Position numbers and translations under genes: made by a program. Positions 62,557-64,000 of a stretch of DNA of 64,000 nucleotides are shown here, one piece after another; position 1 is the stretch's first letter, and every line of letters begins with the position of its first letter. The notes under the pieces are model-generated. The model did not search any database, was not told the DNA's origin, and saw only the letters and a list, made by a program, of their open reading frames with translations. This stretch comes from an uncultured Ruminobacter sp. (GTDB lineage: Bacteria; Pseudomonadota; Gammaproteobacteria; Enterobacterales; Succinivibrionaceae), in assembly GCA_902764345.1 (NCBI GenBank), contig CACWVT010000001.1, positions 24,810 to 88,809 of the forward strand, in the 5' to 3' direction.

Positions 62557-63577
62557 TTTCAGCGAATGCACTATTGCACCGGATTTGCCTCAGCACATTT
62601 TGAAAAAATACGCTGTCAGTGAAGATATGCGTTCGCGAGCAGTACTAGGACTCGGAATTACCGACCTGTGTAATCTTAGATGTCCTTTCTGCTACTATCG
62701 ACAAGATAGTTCTTCGCAAAAACACTCGGTTATGACTGCTGTGTTCCTTAAGCATCTTTTAGATGGGGTTGGGCGTGTAGGTACCATAATGGTAGGCCTT
62801 GAGGGGGAGCCTCTCTGTCATCCTGATTTCCCGACTATGATGTCGTTATGCGCTAAGCATGCCGACAATATCGTTCTGATTACTAACGGTTTACTGTTAA
62901 ACGCTGATTCAGTACGTGTCTTGAATGACTGTAAGGTTTCTTCAATTATACTAAGTTGTGATGCGACTACATCAGAAACCTATAGAAAAATGCGTAGAGG
63001 GGGAAACTTTGATGACTTTACCAAAAATGCGAGGTTATTGGTAGCTTCTAGTAATGCCTTGATTTCTATTCATAGTGTGGTTACTAAAGATAATTGGCGC
63101 GAACTAATAAGAATGCCCGAATTTCTGAATGATTTGGGTATTACCCATATGAGTTTGACACAACTCAGAAACAATGAATGGTCCGAGCTTAACGGCATTT
63201 ATCGTTCGTCATACGAGGAGATTCAAGAATTTACAATGTCTGTATGCAGAGAAGCAGAAAAGCGAGGAGTAACCATTGTTTTTGACTATCTTTATGCTGA
63301 TAGAAAAATGTGGCATTGGTTACGAGAAGCTTTAGCTTCTTTCAGTTGTGTAAAGTCTGAGTTCTCCGAATCATGTATTTCACCTTGGATGTCTGTATCT
63401 TTGCTTTCGGATGGAAGAATATTTCCGTGCTGTGGTGATATAGAACCGGTATTTCCAGAAAATATTAATTTTGAGGGGATTTTCAATAACAAGGTACTCC
63501 TGAAACTCAGATATGTGTTATCAGGCCAAAATTTTCCTGAGGTATGCAGGAAATGTCTTAGAGGTGAATACATATGA
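62537..63577 (+). CDS. Radical SAM protein with SPASM-like C-terminus
   Basis: A 346-residue enzyme that should cleave SAM with a 4Fe-4S cluster. The cluster motif is CNLRCPFC (C45, C49, C52) in GITDLCNLRCPFCYY. The glycine-rich GLEGEPLCHPDF and VLITNG(L)LL follow, as in other radical SAM barrels. The C-terminus has extra cysteines (FSCVKSEFSESC, FPCCGD, VCRKC) typical of SPASM/twitch auxiliary clusters, and WMSVSLLSDGRIFPCC is diagnostic. The substrate is unknown. Its start lies inside the cysteine-cluster gene and has no strong ribosome binding site, so translational coupling is likely. Confidence 0.85.
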   Translation: MNRTRFSFSECTIAPDLPQHILKKYAVSEDMRSRAVLGLGITDLCNLRCPFCYYRQDSSSQKHSVMTAVFLKHLLDGVGRVGTIMVGLEGEPLCHPDFPTMMSLCAKHADNIVLITNGLLLNADSVRVLNDCKVSSIILSCDATTSETYRKMRRGGNFDDFTKNARLLVASSNALISIHSVVTKDNWRELIRMPEFLNDLGITHMSLTQLRNNEWSELNGIYRSSYEEIQEFTMSVCREAEKRGVTIVFDYLYADRKMWHWLREALASFSCVKSEFSESCISPWMSVSLLSDGRIFPCCGDIEPVFPENINFEGIFNNKVLLKLRYVLSGQNFPEVCRKCLRGEYI

Positions 63578-64000
63578 ATTTATAAGCTGAGAGTATAGAG
63601 TGATTGTGTATTCCTGATTTCAAGACGGTTTGATGATAGATCTGTTAATCAATAGGTCTAGTTGTAAATAAAGGGTACAGTTCACAGAAGTACCTGTAAA
63701 ACCACATAAAGACGAATTTACTTTAATTGCGGCTGAAAAGCCCCGAAATTCCCATAATCAGCATTTTGAGCAGCTATATTCTGACGAATCTGCCTTCACC
63801 GGTGAAAGAAATAACAATAAAGCCGTTTTCCCGACACCATTTCTCAAGATACTGTAATCCCTTAAAATTATTAACTGCCGGCGGTCGATTAGATCCTTGT
63901 GAACCTAAAAGTTGGATAATCAGTACTCAAAATTTCATGCCTAGATAATTGATCAGGAGCCGGTCTCTTTCAGTTATCTCTGTTGACCATCTCCTGGAAC
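63578..64000. other. Right-end stretch without a confident gene
   Basis: 423 bp. It includes GGGTACAGTT (63673-63682), an exact 10-bp inverted match to AACTGTACCC at 57181-57190, and a possible minus-strand gene remnant (63774 onward). No tRNA fragment or integrase is visible. Confidence 0.4.
63774..64000 (-). pseudogene. Possible minus-strand gene remnant
   Basis: The minus frame ending with TAG at 63774-63776 reads protein-like near its end (LQYLEKWCRENGFIVISFTG). It has an in-frame stop about 120 bp upstream, and neighbouring frames also look partly coding. This would fit a degraded gene entering from beyond the window. I recognise no family, and chance is possible. Confidence 0.22.

Noticed and set aside
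63727-63948. 73-residue plus-strand frame at the right end
   Set aside because: It starts at TTG without a ribosome binding site. The minus strand reads more protein-like, so I list only a doubtful remnant there.

Overview
The window looks like a chromosome segment of a gammaproteobacterium from an anaerobic, host-associated lineage. A member of the Succinivibrionaceae/Aeromonadales is my best guess. The reasons are conserved gammaproteobacterial gene orders (ftsE-ftsY next to rsmD, tsaC-aroE opposite def-fmt-rsmB-trkA, trxA next to gppA, ppiB-lpxH), clear E. coli-type orthologues (GppA, Rep, RNase II, PrlC, RluA, YfcZ), menaquinone synthesis (menA) and AT-leaning base composition. The family-level assignment is inference.

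Layout. 1-2.4 kb: cell division and SRP receptor (ftsE partial, ftsY) divergent from rsmD, with a palindrome-rich spacer between them. 2.5-5.9 kb: one giant Sel1-repeat protein. 6.2-10.8 kb: minus-strand housekeeping block rsmJ-aroE-tsaC-purE-zinc-finger protein-LysM protein. 11.4-17.1 kb: plus-strand block def-fmt-rsmB-trkA-trkH, whose end overlaps convergent rluA. 18-22.4 kb: polyamine importer in the order potD-potA-potB-potC, with a terminator after potD. 22.5-30.1 kb: mltF, yfcZ, menA, rnb and prlC, all minus. 30.5-36.7 kb: plus-strand membrane protein, aminopeptidase P, pssA and recG. 36.7-40.4 kb: yihY-like gene, ddl, a lipoprotein and trxA. 40.8-46.2 kb: gppA-crcB-polA and a periplasmic protein. 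46.2-49.7 kb: lpxH-ppiB, then typA. 50-56.6 kb: a histidine-phosphatase-like secreted protein, a YhcH-family protein, and the tight cluster tcdA, primase-like gene, rep.

From 56.7 kb the character changes. Two tRNA genes (Arg-CCG, Leu-CAG) behind a consensus promoter are followed by a decayed IS3-family element. Next comes an AT-rich gene-poor stretch and a small accessory island: an HNH-nuclease-like protein with a membrane segment, a second Gly-rich membrane/helical protein, a 24-codon reading frame, a YkgJ-type cysteine-cluster protein and a radical SAM protein with a SPASM-like tail. The last 420 bases hold only possible gene remnants. This tRNA-proximal island is the best candidate for an undescribed system.

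Several core-region enzymes look modified. DNA polymerase I appears to have lost its proofreading residues. The DnaG-like protein upstream of rep lacks the TOPRIM acidic residues. The periplasmic phosphatase-like protein lacks both catalytic motifs. All alignments were made by eye against remembered family sequences, with no database search.
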